In this document: piece by piece, positions 47,345-58,554 of the stretch | Layout: each line of letters opens with the position of its first letter | Numbering within the stretch: position 1 is the first letter of the stretch | Assembly (NCBI RefSeq): GCF_016545825.1 | Contig: NC_052612.1 | Span: 5,704,001 to 5,768,000, forward strand | Reading direction: 5' to 3' | Length of the DNA stretch: 64,000 nucleotides | Origin: Eucalyptus grandis | Taxonomy: Eukaryota > Streptophyta > Magnoliopsida > Myrtales > Myrtaceae | Program-made: the position numbers and the translations under genes | The notes under the pieces: generated by a model | Database searches by the model: none | Seen by the model: only the letters and a program-made list of their open reading frames with translations | What the model was told of the DNA's origin: nothing

Positions 47345-49276
47345 TCACCAGAAGTCCCCGCATGAGCAGAAACCATCCTGAAAATGATGAAACCGCTTCC
47401 TATCTCGCACGGTGATCGGGCGCTCGTAGACCCTCGAGATCAGTTTCATGGCGGCATGGCAATCGTCGCATATCCGTAGGTTCTTGGCGATCCGGATCGG
47501 AGTTCCCGGGCGGGTGCTGATGAGCCCGAAAGCTACGGCGATCTTCTCGCTGTGATAGTGCAATGTGCTCTCCTTTTGTTCTTCGTCGAAATTGAGCAAG
47601 ACCTGAGTGGTATCGGGGCTATAGCCTAATGATCTCAACTTGCTAGTGATTTCCTCCAGCATTAAGCGGATCTCTTCGGCTCTCGGATGAGCCTCGTCTT
47701 CCACTAGGAATTCGTGAATCGCTCCATCGAGCTCGATCCAGCTGCACCCGGGGTCCTTCCTAATGTCCATCTCCTTCATCTTCAGTCTAATGTCAGACAT
47801 TCCCTCCCAGTTTCCTTGAGAAGCAAACATGTTGGAGAGAGCCACGTAAGATCCACTGTCGTTAGGAGATAACTTCATCAGCCGTTGCGCAATTTGTTCG
47901 CCCATCTCGACATTCCCGTGCATCTTACAAGCACCTAGCAGGGCCTTTAGTATCACATCATCCGGTTCCATGGGCATGTTCTGTAGAAGCTCCTCGGCCT
48001 CATCCAATAGCCCGGCGCGGCCCAACATATCGACCATGCAACCATAATGCTCAATCCGAGGCTCCAGTCCGACTTCATTAGTCATATGGTTGAATAATGA
48101 TCTACCCTCCTCTACTAAACCCGCGTGGCTACAAGCTGTTAATACAGCAATGTAGGCAACATCACTCGGTGTTACTCCGGACCGTTCCATTCTCGAAAAG
48201 TAATCAAGAGCATCCTTTGCTCTACCATGCATAGCAAGCCCTCCGATTATGGCATTCCAAGTTTTCGGGCTCTCTTTTGGCAGCGCCTCAAAAACTTGAA
48301 GTGCCTTCTCAATACTCCCACACTTCGAATACATATCGAGCAGAGCAGAACCAAGAACGTCGTCGATCTCAATCCCTTTCTTCTCTGCATACAAATGGAC
48401 CCATTTCCCCAGCTCCAGCGCCCCCAAGCGCGAAATTGCCGGAAGGACACTAACCCATGTCACGTAATTCGCACAAACATCCCCCATCTGCATCTCGCGG
48501 AACATCTCGACGGCCTCCATAAAAAGCCCATGTTGCGCATACCCAGATATCATCACGTTCCACGACACCGCACTTCTCTGAGGCATTTTATCAAACAGGT
48601 CCCGAGCAGCTTTCAAATCCCCCATTCTCACGTACCCATCAACTATCACATTCCACAAAACCACATCCCCCTCTTGCCTCCTGAGATTCGCCTCCTTCCC
48701 CGCGCCGCCGCTCCGAACAATTCTCTCATCAAACAGAACGTAGGCATCGTCCATGGCACCGCAGAGCACGTACATTCTGACGAGGTTGCTAAGAACGAAC
48801 TCGTCCCCATCCAAACCGCGCTTGGCAACCACCCCGTGCACCTGCCTCCCTTCCTCCACCCTCCCCAGCCTCGCGCAGGCCTTCAGCACCGACGGGAACG
48901 TGAACCCGTTGGGCTCCACGTCGCCGTCCCGGACCATCTCCCGGAACAGGACCAGAGCCTCCAGCTGCTGCAGAGCGTCGCCGTCGCTCTCGGCGAGAGC
49001 CCTGATGATGGTGTTCCAAGAGAAGCAGTTGGGGCGGGGCATCCGGGCGAAGACCGCCCGCGCGTACCGGAGGTCGCGGCGGCCGGAGAGCGCGCAGAAG
49101 CGGAGGATCTCGGCGGCGGCGAGCGGGTCCTGGACCTCGCCGGTCTTGATCATGCGGGCGTGCACCTGCCTGAGGTCGGCCATGGACCTGCATCTCGCGA
49201 TCTGAGGGAAGAGGGACGAGGGGTGGTGGCGAGCCGGCGGCGCTCCGGCGGCGGGCGCGTACACGGTCGAGTTCAT
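47345..49276 (-). CDS. DYW-type pentatricopeptide protein, LPA66-like RNA editing factor
   Basis: A single uninterrupted exon of 643 codons, as usual for this family. Arabidopsis LPA66 (At5g48910, PCMP-H38) is needed to edit the plastid psbF transcript. The order of motifs matches: HPSSLFPQIARCRS near the start, PLS-type PPR repeats (NCFSWNTIIRALAESD, NGFTFPSVLKACARLG, VVLWNVIVDGYVRMGD, SAVSWNVMISGYAQHG, YVTWVSVLPAISRLGALELG, DDVLGSALLDMYSKCGSIEK, SDVAYIAVLTACSHAGLVEE), the E domain and a DYW deaminase domain. The DYW zinc-site residues are present: HSE near residue 575 and CDDCH near 603-607. The C-terminus is CSCGDFW, so the last triplet is DFW rather than DYW, a tolerated variant. The organelle signal is within the first ~30 residues but not obvious. 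Orthology is likely; the editing site in this plant is inferred. Confidence 0.9.
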   Translation of the reverse strand: MNSTVYAPAAGAPPARHHPSSLFPQIARCRSMADLRQVHARMIKTGEVQDPLAAAEILRFCALSGRRDLRYARAVFARMPRPNCFSWNTIIRALAESDGDALQQLEALVLFREMVRDGDVEPNGFTFPSVLKACARLGRVEEGRQVHGVVAKRGLDGDEFVLSNLVRMYVLCGAMDDAYVLFDERIVRSGGAGKEANLRRQEGDVVLWNVIVDGYVRMGDLKAARDLFDKMPQRSAVSWNVMISGYAQHGLFMEAVEMFREMQMGDVCANYVTWVSVLPAISRLGALELGKWVHLYAEKKGIEIDDVLGSALLDMYSKCGSIEKALQVFEALPKESPKTWNAIIGGLAMHGRAKDALDYFSRMERSGVTPSDVAYIAVLTACSHAGLVEEGRSLFNHMTNEVGLEPRIEHYGCMVDMLGRAGLLDEAEELLQNMPMEPDDVILKALLGACKMHGNVEMGEQIAQRLMKLSPNDSGSYVALSNMFASQGNWEGMSDIRLKMKEMDIRKDPGCSWIELDGAIHEFLVEDEAHPRAEEIRLMLEEITSKLRSLGYSPDTTQVLLNFDEEQKESTLHYHSEKIAVAFGLISTRPGTPIRIAKNLRICDDCHAAMKLISRVYERPITVRDRKRFHHFQDGFCSCGDFW

Positions 49277-50190
49277 GAGGCAAACCCAGAGAGACGAACG
49301 GCTCGACGAGTTTGCACTCAGAGCATGATTTTAGGATATGAATTAATTGAACACTGCGAACCGGATCCAACTGATCAAGTTCTAAGATAAGTTTTAGATT
49401 CTAAAAATTGAAGAGCCTATTTAACATGTATAAATCCAAATCCTCAAATAAGTTTTTGTATCTTTCTCATTTTACGTGTCAACATATTTTATTTTCATAA
49501 TTTTGTGTGTATAAAAAAGTGATGATTAATGAATTAGTGATTATTCATTGTAACTGTTCAATTAAGTACATAAGACATTTGGTAGATCTTGAAACCGACT
49601 TTAGAATTTATGATAAGGTAAGTTCTAGATTCTAAAAATTATAGAAATTCTTAAAATTAGGGAATCTGATCATGGGTAGGTTATGTTTTTGCATGAAACT
49701 TGAATGAAGTCTGAAACCACTTACCTTTATGCAATTAAGGGTAAGTATGATTTCAAGATAGAATTTAGAACTTGAGAATTAGATTGATGAGAACCTATCC
49801 ATAACTACCATTTTAAGTTCTAAAAATTGGGAAATTTGTTTTCATGACTTGGTCTCAAGTTCTTGATGGAACCTAAAACCTATAACTTAGAAACTATAAC
49901 AAGTTTTTATATTTTTCTTGATTTATATCTTCACACAATCTTATAATATCTTATGATTGTGACATTTACTTTGTTAATTTTTTATATTTTTCATGTATTT
50001 CAATATAAGTTATGGTCAGTATAGTATAATAGCAAATGGTGGCTATTTACAATCGTTAAGTTAATAATACGGGTCTAGTTAGACCTTATTTCAAAACGTA
50101 GGTTCCTAATTTTACGTGAAACTTGTAGGGAATCTGAAGCCGCTTACTTCTACTTGTAATTGTATTAACGTTCTCTTCCCGCTCCCTTCC
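49277..50190. other. Intergenic between divergent LPA66-like and RPP2 genes
   Basis: AT-rich, with a dispersed internal motif AGTTCTAGATTCTAAAAATT near 49379-49420 and 49620-49640 and a shortened form near 49833. These look like diverged repeat units. No gene. Confidence 0.4.
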
Positions 50191-50194
50191 GTCA

Positions 50195-50385
50195 CAACTG
50201 CTGGGCCTGGGCCTGGGCCCATCAGGCCATATAAGCACGGCCTGAAGCAGAATGCCTGCTGGACCTGGGCCCATCTGGCCCTATACGCCCGGCCTGAAGC
50301 CGAATGTCAACGAACTCCATTCGACCCGATGAACGGCCAGGATTGAATCGGCCTCCCCCAGGGCTCAAAAACCCTAGCCATATAA
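50195..50385 (+). promoter_or_regulatory. RPP2 promoter with site II elements and telo-box
   Basis: TGGGCC/GGCCCA (site II) motifs are clustered at about 50202-50222 and 50267-50280. A telo-box AAACCCTA is at 50369-50376, right before CATATAAAC at about 50379. This pairing is the known promoter signature of plant ribosomal protein and other translation genes. Confidence 0.8.
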
Positions 50386-50494
50386 ACTTCAGAGCTCCCT
50401 CCCTGTTCGGCAGCCATAACCAGAAGCTCCCGAAGCTAAACGCGTGCCTCCGCCATCTCCATTCGCGCCCGCCGCAAGCTCTGTCGGAGCGAAG

Positions 50495-51610
50495 ATGAAG
50501 GTTGTCGCCGCGTATTTGCTGGCCGTCTTGGGAGGCAACACCTGCCCCTCCGCCGACGACTTGAAGGACATTCTAGGATCAGGTCCTCCCTCTCTCTCTT
50601 TATCTCTCTCTCGATGCTTTCGCTCATTTGACGACGGCGCTAGATGTGGTCAAGGGTTTAGCAGTCTTTGAGTTTTCATGGGTCGATTAATTTAGGGACG
50701 AAGTTAGCCGGCGTGTGTTCAAGTTTGGATCTTTCTGCATGTGGAGAGAAGGGTTGGGATTACTTGATGCGTATCTTGTGAAGGGTTTTGGCACCCGGGG
50801 ATTTGGGATTTGCTGTTGTAGTGTGCTTTTGATGCTTTTTCAGATGCTTTAAATGATCAGTTTGTTAGTTTAGGCCACGATGATGAGATCTCCGGTATCC
50901 GATTGTCGCGTTCGGATGGTTTTAGCCGTCGTGGCGGATGTGGATTACAGTAATTATGTGTAGGCAAAAGATGCTCATTGCTTGATTTTGCGATGTTGCT
51001 GGGTGTATGTTGGACCTGCTGATAGAATCTTCTGCTGCTGGTCATCGTTCTGTAGGGATAGTAGACTATGGCGTATCGGGAACAAAGAAGAAATTTCAAA
51101 CTGTAATTTAGTTTAATGGGATGTGGGAGTCTTCGGTGTGCAATGTTGTTACTAAGATCTTTCCAGATTTATAGCCCTTTCAAGGGGAGCAACAGTTTGC
51201 CGTTGTGCTGAATGATTGCCTTGTGGATTTTAACAGTTGGAGCTGAGGCTGATGACGATAGAATAGAGTTGCTCTTGTCCGAAGTCAAGGGAAAGGACAT
51301 CACTGAGCTGATTGCTGCCGGAAGGGAAAGGCTGGCCTCTGTGCCCTCTGGAGGCGGTGGTGCCGTGGCCGTTGCTGCAGCCCCAGGAGGTGGTGCCGCT
51401 GCTGGAGGCGCTGCCCCAGCTGCTGAGGCAAAGAAGGAGGAGAAAGTCGAGGAGAAGGAAGAGTCTGACGACGTAAGCACTATTACTCATCTCTCTGGTT
51501 TCTTGAGCTTGTTTCATGCCAAAGATCTTCGTCTTTTGGTCGCCATTCGATTTAACCTAACTCGGACATTCTCTTTGCTGCAGGATATGGGCTTCAGTCT
51601 CTTTGATTAA
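50495..51610 (+). CDS. RPP2: 60S acidic ribosomal protein P2 (3 exons)
   Basis: Exons 50495-50582, 51237-51472 and 51584-51610, with GT-AG introns of 654 and 111 bases. The product is 116 residues, typical for P2. P2 pairs with P1 in the lateral stalk of the large ribosomal subunit and recruits GTPase factors. The N-terminus [15 protein letters not shown] and [11 protein letters not shown] form the dimerisation part. [18 protein letters not shown] follows, then an Ala/Gly hinge (residues ~70-95), and an acidic tail split by intron 2, ending in [12 protein letters not shown], the conserved factor-binding C-terminus. The start is the first ATG after the site II/telo-box promoter. Confidence 0.95.
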
Positions 51611-52834
51611 GAATGCAGATGGCGATTTTTGCTTACAAATGTGCGTGTCGTGGATATAGGCGCAAACATGCGGTCTCTGTAGTCCATAGTTAGAAGTTCT
51701 TGTTTTTTCTTCTTCTGTTTGCTGCTGGACCCCCTTGAAATTTTTGTTTACTCTAAATGAGATGTTTTCGGGACCTGGGATGGAATTTTTTCCCTGAAAT
51801 TCGTCCATTTTGGATACTTTCTTGATTATAATTGACTGCTCATCCAGTTTCGATTCTTATTTCCTGGCGAGGCGGAAAGCATCGAAGACGCACTAGTCAT
51901 TCGACCTGTGATTTAGAACCCATGACCGCACCAGGATCTCTCATCTCGGTCCTGCAACACATCAGGTGCTCTAGCATATGAGCTTTTCTTTCAGTCTTTT
52001 GCCCTGGTAGTGTTATGGCTGTTGTCTCTTTCTAGGAACCGAACGATCTGTCTACTGAAAAGTGGATTAAGATACGCTAATTCCTAGTAGGAACTGATTA
52101 ATCTGTTCAACTTTTAATGATTTGTGCATTTTCAACGTTAGTTATAAATACCCTTTGGTAATTTTGACGAACGGATCGGGACTCGGGATTGTTTGTCTGC
52201 CTGGATCGCCGATATGAGGTGGGTTCTTGGGTTCTGGTTCAGGATGGCGAGGATCTTCTGGTCCTCGGCCGGCCTTGAGTCCTCGAGCTTGGCTATCTCC
52301 AAAGCACTAGAGACTCGGATCTTGCTTGGTCACTCGAGCTCCAAGCTTTGGGGCGGCAGTCGGGTCTAGACCCTCGAGGTTCCTGGTCCAGTCGCCGAGT
52401 GTCGGGGCCGAGCGCCTGGGTGCCCTGACTAATTTAGCATGCGAACTCTGCATAGCCAATCCGAATTCGTCCAAGAACATAGCAACATTGACGAATTCTA
52501 TCGACGCCTGCGATATGATACTTTCGCTATCCTCCTAAAATTTGTGATTAGCGAGTGCAAAGCGTGACGTGGCACATGCACGAGGGATTAAGAAACCCTG
52601 AAGAAACGCTCAGGAGGGATTAACACTAAATCAATGCGTAATTAATTATTTTTACTTTTTTTTTTTTTGTTAGCTCTGTCCCCTCTCAACGCCACAATCC
52701 CCACCACCTCAGGAAGAAAAGAAAAAGAAGAAAAACAAAGAAAGAACATTCGGGGAATCCCAGGTTTCATTCTTCATCCTCCGTCCTCCTTTAGCCTATT
52801 CCCTCCGATTCGGGTCGGTAATGCCTCCTTGGAT
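51611..52834. other. RPP2 3' UTR and CrRLK1L upstream region
   Basis: The first ~200 bases are 3' UTR. The stretch 52150-52560 is moderately GC-rich with repeated CTCGAG/CCTCGAG-type words but no recognisable gene. A T-run followed by GTTAG near 52658-52673 could be a leader-intron acceptor for the kinase gene. Confidence 0.4.
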
Positions 52835-55411
52835 ATGGAAGGCAAGCTCCGTTCTCGTCTCTCGCTCTGTCTCGTGTGCATTTGCGCTGCCCTGAACTTT
52901 GTTCACGGCCTAGGAAGACGTTCCGAGCCGCCGTACATGATCGCATGCGGTGCCTCGAAACGAGGTGCCGACTCGGATGGCCGGGCCTGGTCGCCGGATC
53001 CCAGGTTCCTTGCCTCACCGGCAGTGGCCGATACGGTGCCTGCTGAGGCTGAGTTCCAGGACCCTTCCCTGCCTTCCCCCGTCCCGTACATGTTCGCCAG
53101 GGTCTTCACCGCCCCGGCCTCCTACAGATTCTCGGTCCCGCCAAGGGCTCGGCTGTGGCTCCGGCTCCATTTCTATCCTTCCTCTTACAGCAACCTTGAT
53201 CCGTCCGACTCCTACTTCGCGGTCGGCGTGAACGGGTTCACGCTCCTGAACAATTTCAGCGCTTCCATCACGGCGCAGGCGCTCACGCAGGCGTATATCA
53301 TCCGAGAGTTCTCGCTCGCGCCGGTTGGATCCGGCAACCTCAACATCACTTTCACGCCTTCCGTGGAACATGGAGGGGCATATGCGTTCATCAATGGAAT
53401 CGAGATAATTTGGATGCCCGACATATTCGAGGAGGCGGCAACGATGGTCGGGTTCAGCGATCAGGCCGTCTCCGTCGGGGGATCTTCTTTGCAGACATTG
53501 TATAGGCTTAACGTGGGCGGACAATACATTCCACCGACCAATGATTCCGGCCTCACGAGGACATGGTACGACGACACCCCCTACTTATTTGGCGCTGCGG
53601 CCGGGGTCACTTCCGAGGCCGACAGGAAGGTGAAAGTTCGATATCCTCCCGACGTTCCGGAATACGTCGCGCCCCTTGATGTGTACCGCACGGCGAGGAC
53701 GATGGGTCCGGATCCAAAGGTTAACAAGAACTACAACCTCACCTGGGTTTTCCAGATCGACGCGAATTTCACCTATATCGTCAGGTTCCATTTCTGCGAT
53801 TTCCTCCTCGATAAAGTTAACCAGCGCGTGTTCGATATCTTCGTGAACAACCAGACGGCGCAGGCATCCGCCGATGTCATCGCGTGGTCCGGTTCCAAGG
53901 GAGCGCCGGTCTATAAAGATTTCGCCACTTATGTTAGCGATGGCCCTGGTGATGAGCAGCTGTGGGTGGCTTTGCATCCGAACGTTTCGATGAATCCCGA
54001 GTACTACGATGCGATCCTCAATGGACTCGAGATCTTCAAGGTGAATGACAGCAATGGGAATTTGGCTGGTCCTAACCCGGTTCCATCGCAAATGCTTCTC
54101 CAGGCCGAGGCCAAGGCCGACAAGAAATTCGCTCCTTCGGGTCCTTCGAGCACTGGCCAAGTAATTGGTGGGATCGTCGGAGGGGTTCTAGGATTCGCTA
54201 TCGTCGTTTCGGTATGTCTTTTCGTGCGGTATCGGATGTACGAGGCCGACGGAATGACCCCTGGAGTCGGTAAATGGCTGCCGCTCCATGGAAGTTCCCA
54301 CAGCAGATCGACAATTTCCGGCAAGAGCAATGCCAGTACCCACCTCTCGTCGCTCGCGGCAGGCCTGTGCCGACACTTTTCGCTGTTCGAGATCAAGCAG
54401 GCTACCAAAAACTTCGACGAGTCGCGGGTCATTGGAGTGGGAGGGTTCGGGAAGGTCTACAAGGGCATGATCGATGGAGGGTCGACCGCAGTTGCCATCA
54501 AGCGTTCGAACCCTTCTTCGGAGCAAGGAGTTGACGAGTTCCAGACCGAGATCGAGATGCTCTCGAAGCTGCGGCACAAGCATCTGGTCTCGCTGATTGG
54601 GTTCTGCGAAGAAAACGGCGAGATGATTCTGGTATACGATTACATGGCCAACGGCACGCTCAGGGAACACATATACAAAGGCAACGAGCCGCCGTTGTCG
54701 TGGAAGCAGAGGCTGGAGATCTGCATTGGCGCCGCCCGCGGGCTGCACTACCTGCACACGGGGGCGCAGTACACGATCATCCACCGCGACGTGAAGACGA
54801 CCAACATCCTGCTGGACGACAAGTGGGTGGCGAAGGTCTCCGACTTCGGGCTATCCAAGACGGGGCCGAACATCAACCAGACGCACGTCAGCACCGTCGT
54901 GAAGGGCAGCTTCGGGTACCTGGACCCCGAGTACTTTAGGCGACAGCAGCTCACCGAGAAATCCGACGTCTACTCCTTTGGGGTAGTCCTGTTCGAGGTC
55001 CTGTGCGCCCGGCCCGCCCTCAACCCGAGCTTGCCCAAAGAACAGGTCAGCCTCGCGGACTGGGCTCGGCACTGCCAAAGGAAGGGGACCCTGGACGACA
55101 TCATCGACCCGTGCATCAAGGGGCAGGTCACCCCGGAGTGCTACAAGAAGTTCGCGGAGACGGCCGGGAAGTGCCTGGCCGACCAGGGGCTCGACCGGCC
55201 ACCCATGGGCGACGTGCTCTGGAGTCTTGAGCTGGCGCTGCAATTGCAGGAGAATCCCGACGGCACGTCGGCCAAGTTCGTAGTGGAACATGAGGACGAC
55301 GTGCAGAGATCCATGACGGGCACAGATGGAGAGACCGCCATGAGCGGAGAGATCCTTGATTCGAATCTGAAAGCAGTGTTTTCGCAGCTAGTGAATCCTA
55401 GTAAAAGATGA
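52835..55411 (+). CDS. CrRLK1L receptor kinase, ANXUR/FERONIA-like
   Basis: A single exon; 858 residues from the ATG at 52835. This start is chosen because it is followed at once by a signal peptide (LSLCLVCICAALNFVHG); the frame is open 56 codons further upstream. The family are plasma-membrane receptors for RALF peptides and cell-wall pectin, acting in growth, pollen-tube integrity and immunity. The ectodomain (about 35-430) has two malectin-like parts, with ISCG-type start YMIACGASKRG, LRLHFYP, IRFHF-type IVRFHFCDFLLD and WVALHPN. The transmembrane segment is IGGIVGGVLGFAIVVSVCLF (about 443-465). The kinase domain has GVGGFGKVYKG (~535), VAIKR, HRDVKTTN (~650, RD kinase), SDFGLSKTGPN and GSFGYLDPEYFRRQQL. 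The juxtamembrane STISGKSN and LAAGLCRHFSLFEIK are closest to ANXUR1/2. Expression and ligand cannot be read from the sequence. Confidence 0.93.
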   Translation: MEGKLRSRLSLCLVCICAALNFVHGLGRRSEPPYMIACGASKRGADSDGRAWSPDPRFLASPAVADTVPAEAEFQDPSLPSPVPYMFARVFTAPASYRFSVPPRARLWLRLHFYPSSYSNLDPSDSYFAVGVNGFTLLNNFSASITAQALTQAYIIREFSLAPVGSGNLNITFTPSVEHGGAYAFINGIEIIWMPDIFEEAATMVGFSDQAVSVGGSSLQTLYRLNVGGQYIPPTNDSGLTRTWYDDTPYLFGAAAGVTSEADRKVKVRYPPDVPEYVAPLDVYRTARTMGPDPKVNKNYNLTWVFQIDANFTYIVRFHFCDFLLDKVNQRVFDIFVNNQTAQASADVIAWSGSKGAPVYKDFATYVSDGPGDEQLWVALHPNVSMNPEYYDAILNGLEIFKVNDSNGNLAGPNPVPSQMLLQAEAKADKKFAPSGPSSTGQVIGGIVGGVLGFAIVVSVCLFVRYRMYEADGMTPGVGKWLPLHGSSHSRSTISGKSNASTHLSSLAAGLCRHFSLFEIKQATKNFDESRVIGVGGFGKVYKGMIDGGSTAVAIKRSNPSSEQGVDEFQTEIEMLSKLRHKHLVSLIGFCEENGEMILVYDYMANGTLREHIYKGNEPPLSWKQRLEICIGAARGLHYLHTGAQYTIIHRDVKTTNILLDDKWVAKVSDFGLSKTGPNINQTHVSTVVKGSFGYLDPEYFRRQQLTEKSDVYSFGVVLFEVLCARPALNPSLPKEQVSLADWARHCQRKGTLDDIIDPCIKGQVTPECYKKFAETAGKCLADQGLDRPPMGDVLWSLELALQLQENPDGTSAKFVVEHEDDVQRSMTGTDGETAMSGEILDSNLKAVFSQLVNPSKR

Positions 55412-58400
55412 ACTCCCTTCTATTTTTTTTTTTTTTTTTTTTTTGATATATTCAACTCATTTCTGTACATTATTTCTCGGATTATTCATGCAGTCTAATC
55501 CCATCTCCAAGTGATTTTTTCATTTTTCCCAATGGGGGAAATCCTGTGGTCTAATCCCATCTCCAGTGCCGGACTCGCAATAAGGGTTAGACCCGTACTT
55601 AAACGGTTTTTTCTCCGGTTGAGAGCACGTCACCAAACACGAAACGGGATCATTTACATCCTATCCTATTGCAAATCTCAACCACCGGTTGTCGTCTTTT
55701 GCCGTCGTTGCGTAATGACTCCTGCTAAGTTTGGGTGAGGATTGCAGACTGATCTGCATATCCTTATATGGGACCTAAGATGGCCCATCTGCAGTTGCAC
55801 TATCTGTTGGACTTCTCTTCTATACAACTAGACAGTATAATTGATAGATTTTTATCTTCAGTAGCCATATGTTTTATGAATTGAAGAACATTTTGCGCTT
55901 GGGCTTATGCCACATTGATGGTGCCGATCTAGGGGAATGATCAGGTAATTTTTCCTGTGCATTTCGAGATGATCTAGGAACAAGACTTTCTGTGACAGGA
56001 TAAATGCGACGGGGAATGCAACAGCGGGGTTAATCTGTGGGAGGCCATTAAGGATTGCATTCAACAGCACTCAGCTTCTCTTCATCTGTGATTCTTGCTT
56101 GGGGCTTTACGTGGCCAGTCCCCTCGGGACCGGCTCGTTTCTTCTGCGGGAGGTGCAGCTATCCATTACTTGGTTGAGCTGACTAGTCTCAGATTTCAGC
56201 TTTTATATCATGCATATGAAGTTCAGTTTGATTATGCTCAGTCGCAGGGACAGTGGAGGAATGTTGATTGATAATTTCAGATCTTTCTGATGTTCTAAAG
56301 AACATCGACTGGAGCGTTATCAAGCCAGACTCAAGGAAATTTTCTCAATGCCTATGGCACTCGTTACTCCAAAGCATACAGATGATTAAACGCCAGGATG
56401 CCCTCATTGAGCTCGACATCTGAAACAGGATTGCCTCTGCGGAAAGAGCGCGAACCATGCAGAAAGCCGCATTTCAACCAGTCAGCTAGGTCAGTTCAAA
56501 GTTCCGTCAATTCGGGTGTTTTAGAAGAGCGCTGCTACACGATGGAATGTATTCGTTGCCAGAGTCATTGCCATGAGAAGCCATCTTCACTGATGAAAAA
56601 TGAAGGAGGATGGCCAGTTGCTGCTGCACTTGGGGAAGTGACTCCCTCGTTTGAATGTTTACATTCTGCAAGATGGACAAGGCAAAAGAACCTTAAAAAA
56701 GACAGCCTTTCCAAGCGAACGCTGCTCAAAAGTCTTAAAGTGAGAGTTAAAGTATAGATGAAATAGGACCGATCAAAAAAAAAAAAAGTGAGTTTTCACT
56801 TATCCTTTTGGGTAGGGCTTGAGGAGAAAAAAGAGGAAAAAAATATGAATGTTGATTGATAATTCGGGCTTGATTTCCCACCTTGAGTTTCATCTGCTTC
56901 CGGTAAAAATTTGCAATCTTGTTTAGATTTTTGGAATATACAGCAATGTGTAATTTAGATTGAATTCAGCCACGACGGTACCGCCACAAGATTACAAAGA
57001 TGGATATCCGATGTGTTTATTTTCTTTGGCCGGTGTGGCTTGTTGGAAATCTGACAAGACAAAATTTAATGAAAAAGTACTTAAACAATGTGGCTAGGCA
57101 TGGAAAGTTCCAACTTTCCTTGTTCTTTCAAACCTGACAGAATGCTTGCAAGATTCGTCTAAAGTTTGACTCTCCTTGAAATCCTAATTTATATCCTTGA
57201 AATCCTAATTTATACCGATTTCGAGATAAAATTAAGAGGTGAATCTTGCAATAAAAAGGAGAATAAGCAGAGACGACTCAAGTTCATGTCAACAAAGCCA
57301 AGACGACATGGAGCCATGGAACGCCCTTGTGAATGGCTTCGAGGGTATACTCCACTAGAACGACACTATTATTGCTCAACCATAGCAAGCCATTTCACTT
57401 TTGACAAACGTACTTAAAATTTGTTTTTGGAAGATTCAAGAGCCAATTCAGTCCCTCCAGCTAACTTTAACGAGATATTATTAACATGGATGTCGATCGG
57501 CTTATGTAACACAATTGATGCTATTGTAAACATTCTTTAATAATATTTTAATAATCTTTATTTTTGTTTTTCCCTTTTCCTTCTGTTTTTCTCACTTTTT
57601 TTCTCCTGCTCTTTGCGGATATTCTTCAACTTCCATTCATTGACACTTCCATATTCTCCAAGAAATATCATTGATTTAGCAGTAAATCAATTAAGAGTAT
57701 TTAAAAAAAAAAAAATTATATTTAAAAAATATATATGAATTTATGACATATTAAGAATATCAATGAATGAAGTGGACATTTCAATATAGTTTATGGATTT
57801 TTTTCATCTAAATATTAAGCAATAATTATACAAATAATTCATGAACTTTGATTAAATGTTAATGTGCTCTCGAACTTTTAATTTGTTTAATATGGATTAT
57901 GAACTTTTTTATCTCAATGTAGTCCATGAGATTTCTTAATTTTTTTTGTTATTCATTCTAGTCTATAAAATATATAAAAATAATCAAATATCATCTTTTT
58001 GTTAATTTTGGTCAATGTTCAAGTTTAAGAAAATCAAAATTGAATATTTTTATATTATATATTCACCCCAAACTTTTTTTGGTGACGTGAAAAATCCCAA
58101 AATTTTCAAACCGTGACATTTACCCCATCAAGGGCAATTTTATCTTTTTATTCTATTTTTTTTTCCTTTTTCTTTTTTTCTTCTTCTTCCCACGGATTAA
58201 ATTTGAATCTATACTAAAAGTTTCGGGACCATATTGTATATTTGGTCAACGTTTGGGGACTATTTATGTGATCGTTCCAAAATATTAACTACACTATCTC
58301 TAATTTTTATTTAAAAAAAAAAAAGTTTGGAGTAAATATGTCAATTTTTTTTTCGTAGGAAATGTTACGAGATAGGGTTTAAGGACTGGTGGCCTGCGTC

Positions 58401-58554
58401 GTCGTTTTTACAAGGGGTTTTAGAGCATAGCTGTTCACGAGCTCTGACGTACGCCATGCTTCGAGCTCTCGCTGCCATCGCTGGTTCTTTGCATTGATCG
58501 CAGCACGCCAGCTCGTGCTCTGTAGCCGCGCTTGCTCCGGCGTCCGCACCGGCG
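55412..58554. other. Intergenic, 3.1 kb; no gene recognised
   Basis: A T-run of about 23 bases directly follows the kinase stop. A 119-codon open frame at 56398-56757 is not recognisable and has no supporting context. Around 57830-58290 there are GAACTTTTAATTTG / CCATGAGATTTC-type words, as in the MITE at 41985, and a long T/A-rich tract, suggesting transposon remnants. The 58380-58554 part is probably the FIP1 5' UTR/promoter. Confidence 0.45.

Noticed and set aside
48227..49390. 387-codon + strand frame
   Set aside because: Antisense shadow of the DYW PPR gene.
56398..56757. 119-codon + strand gene
   Set aside because: No recognisable protein, promoter or splice evidence, and it lies in the kinase 3' intergenic region.
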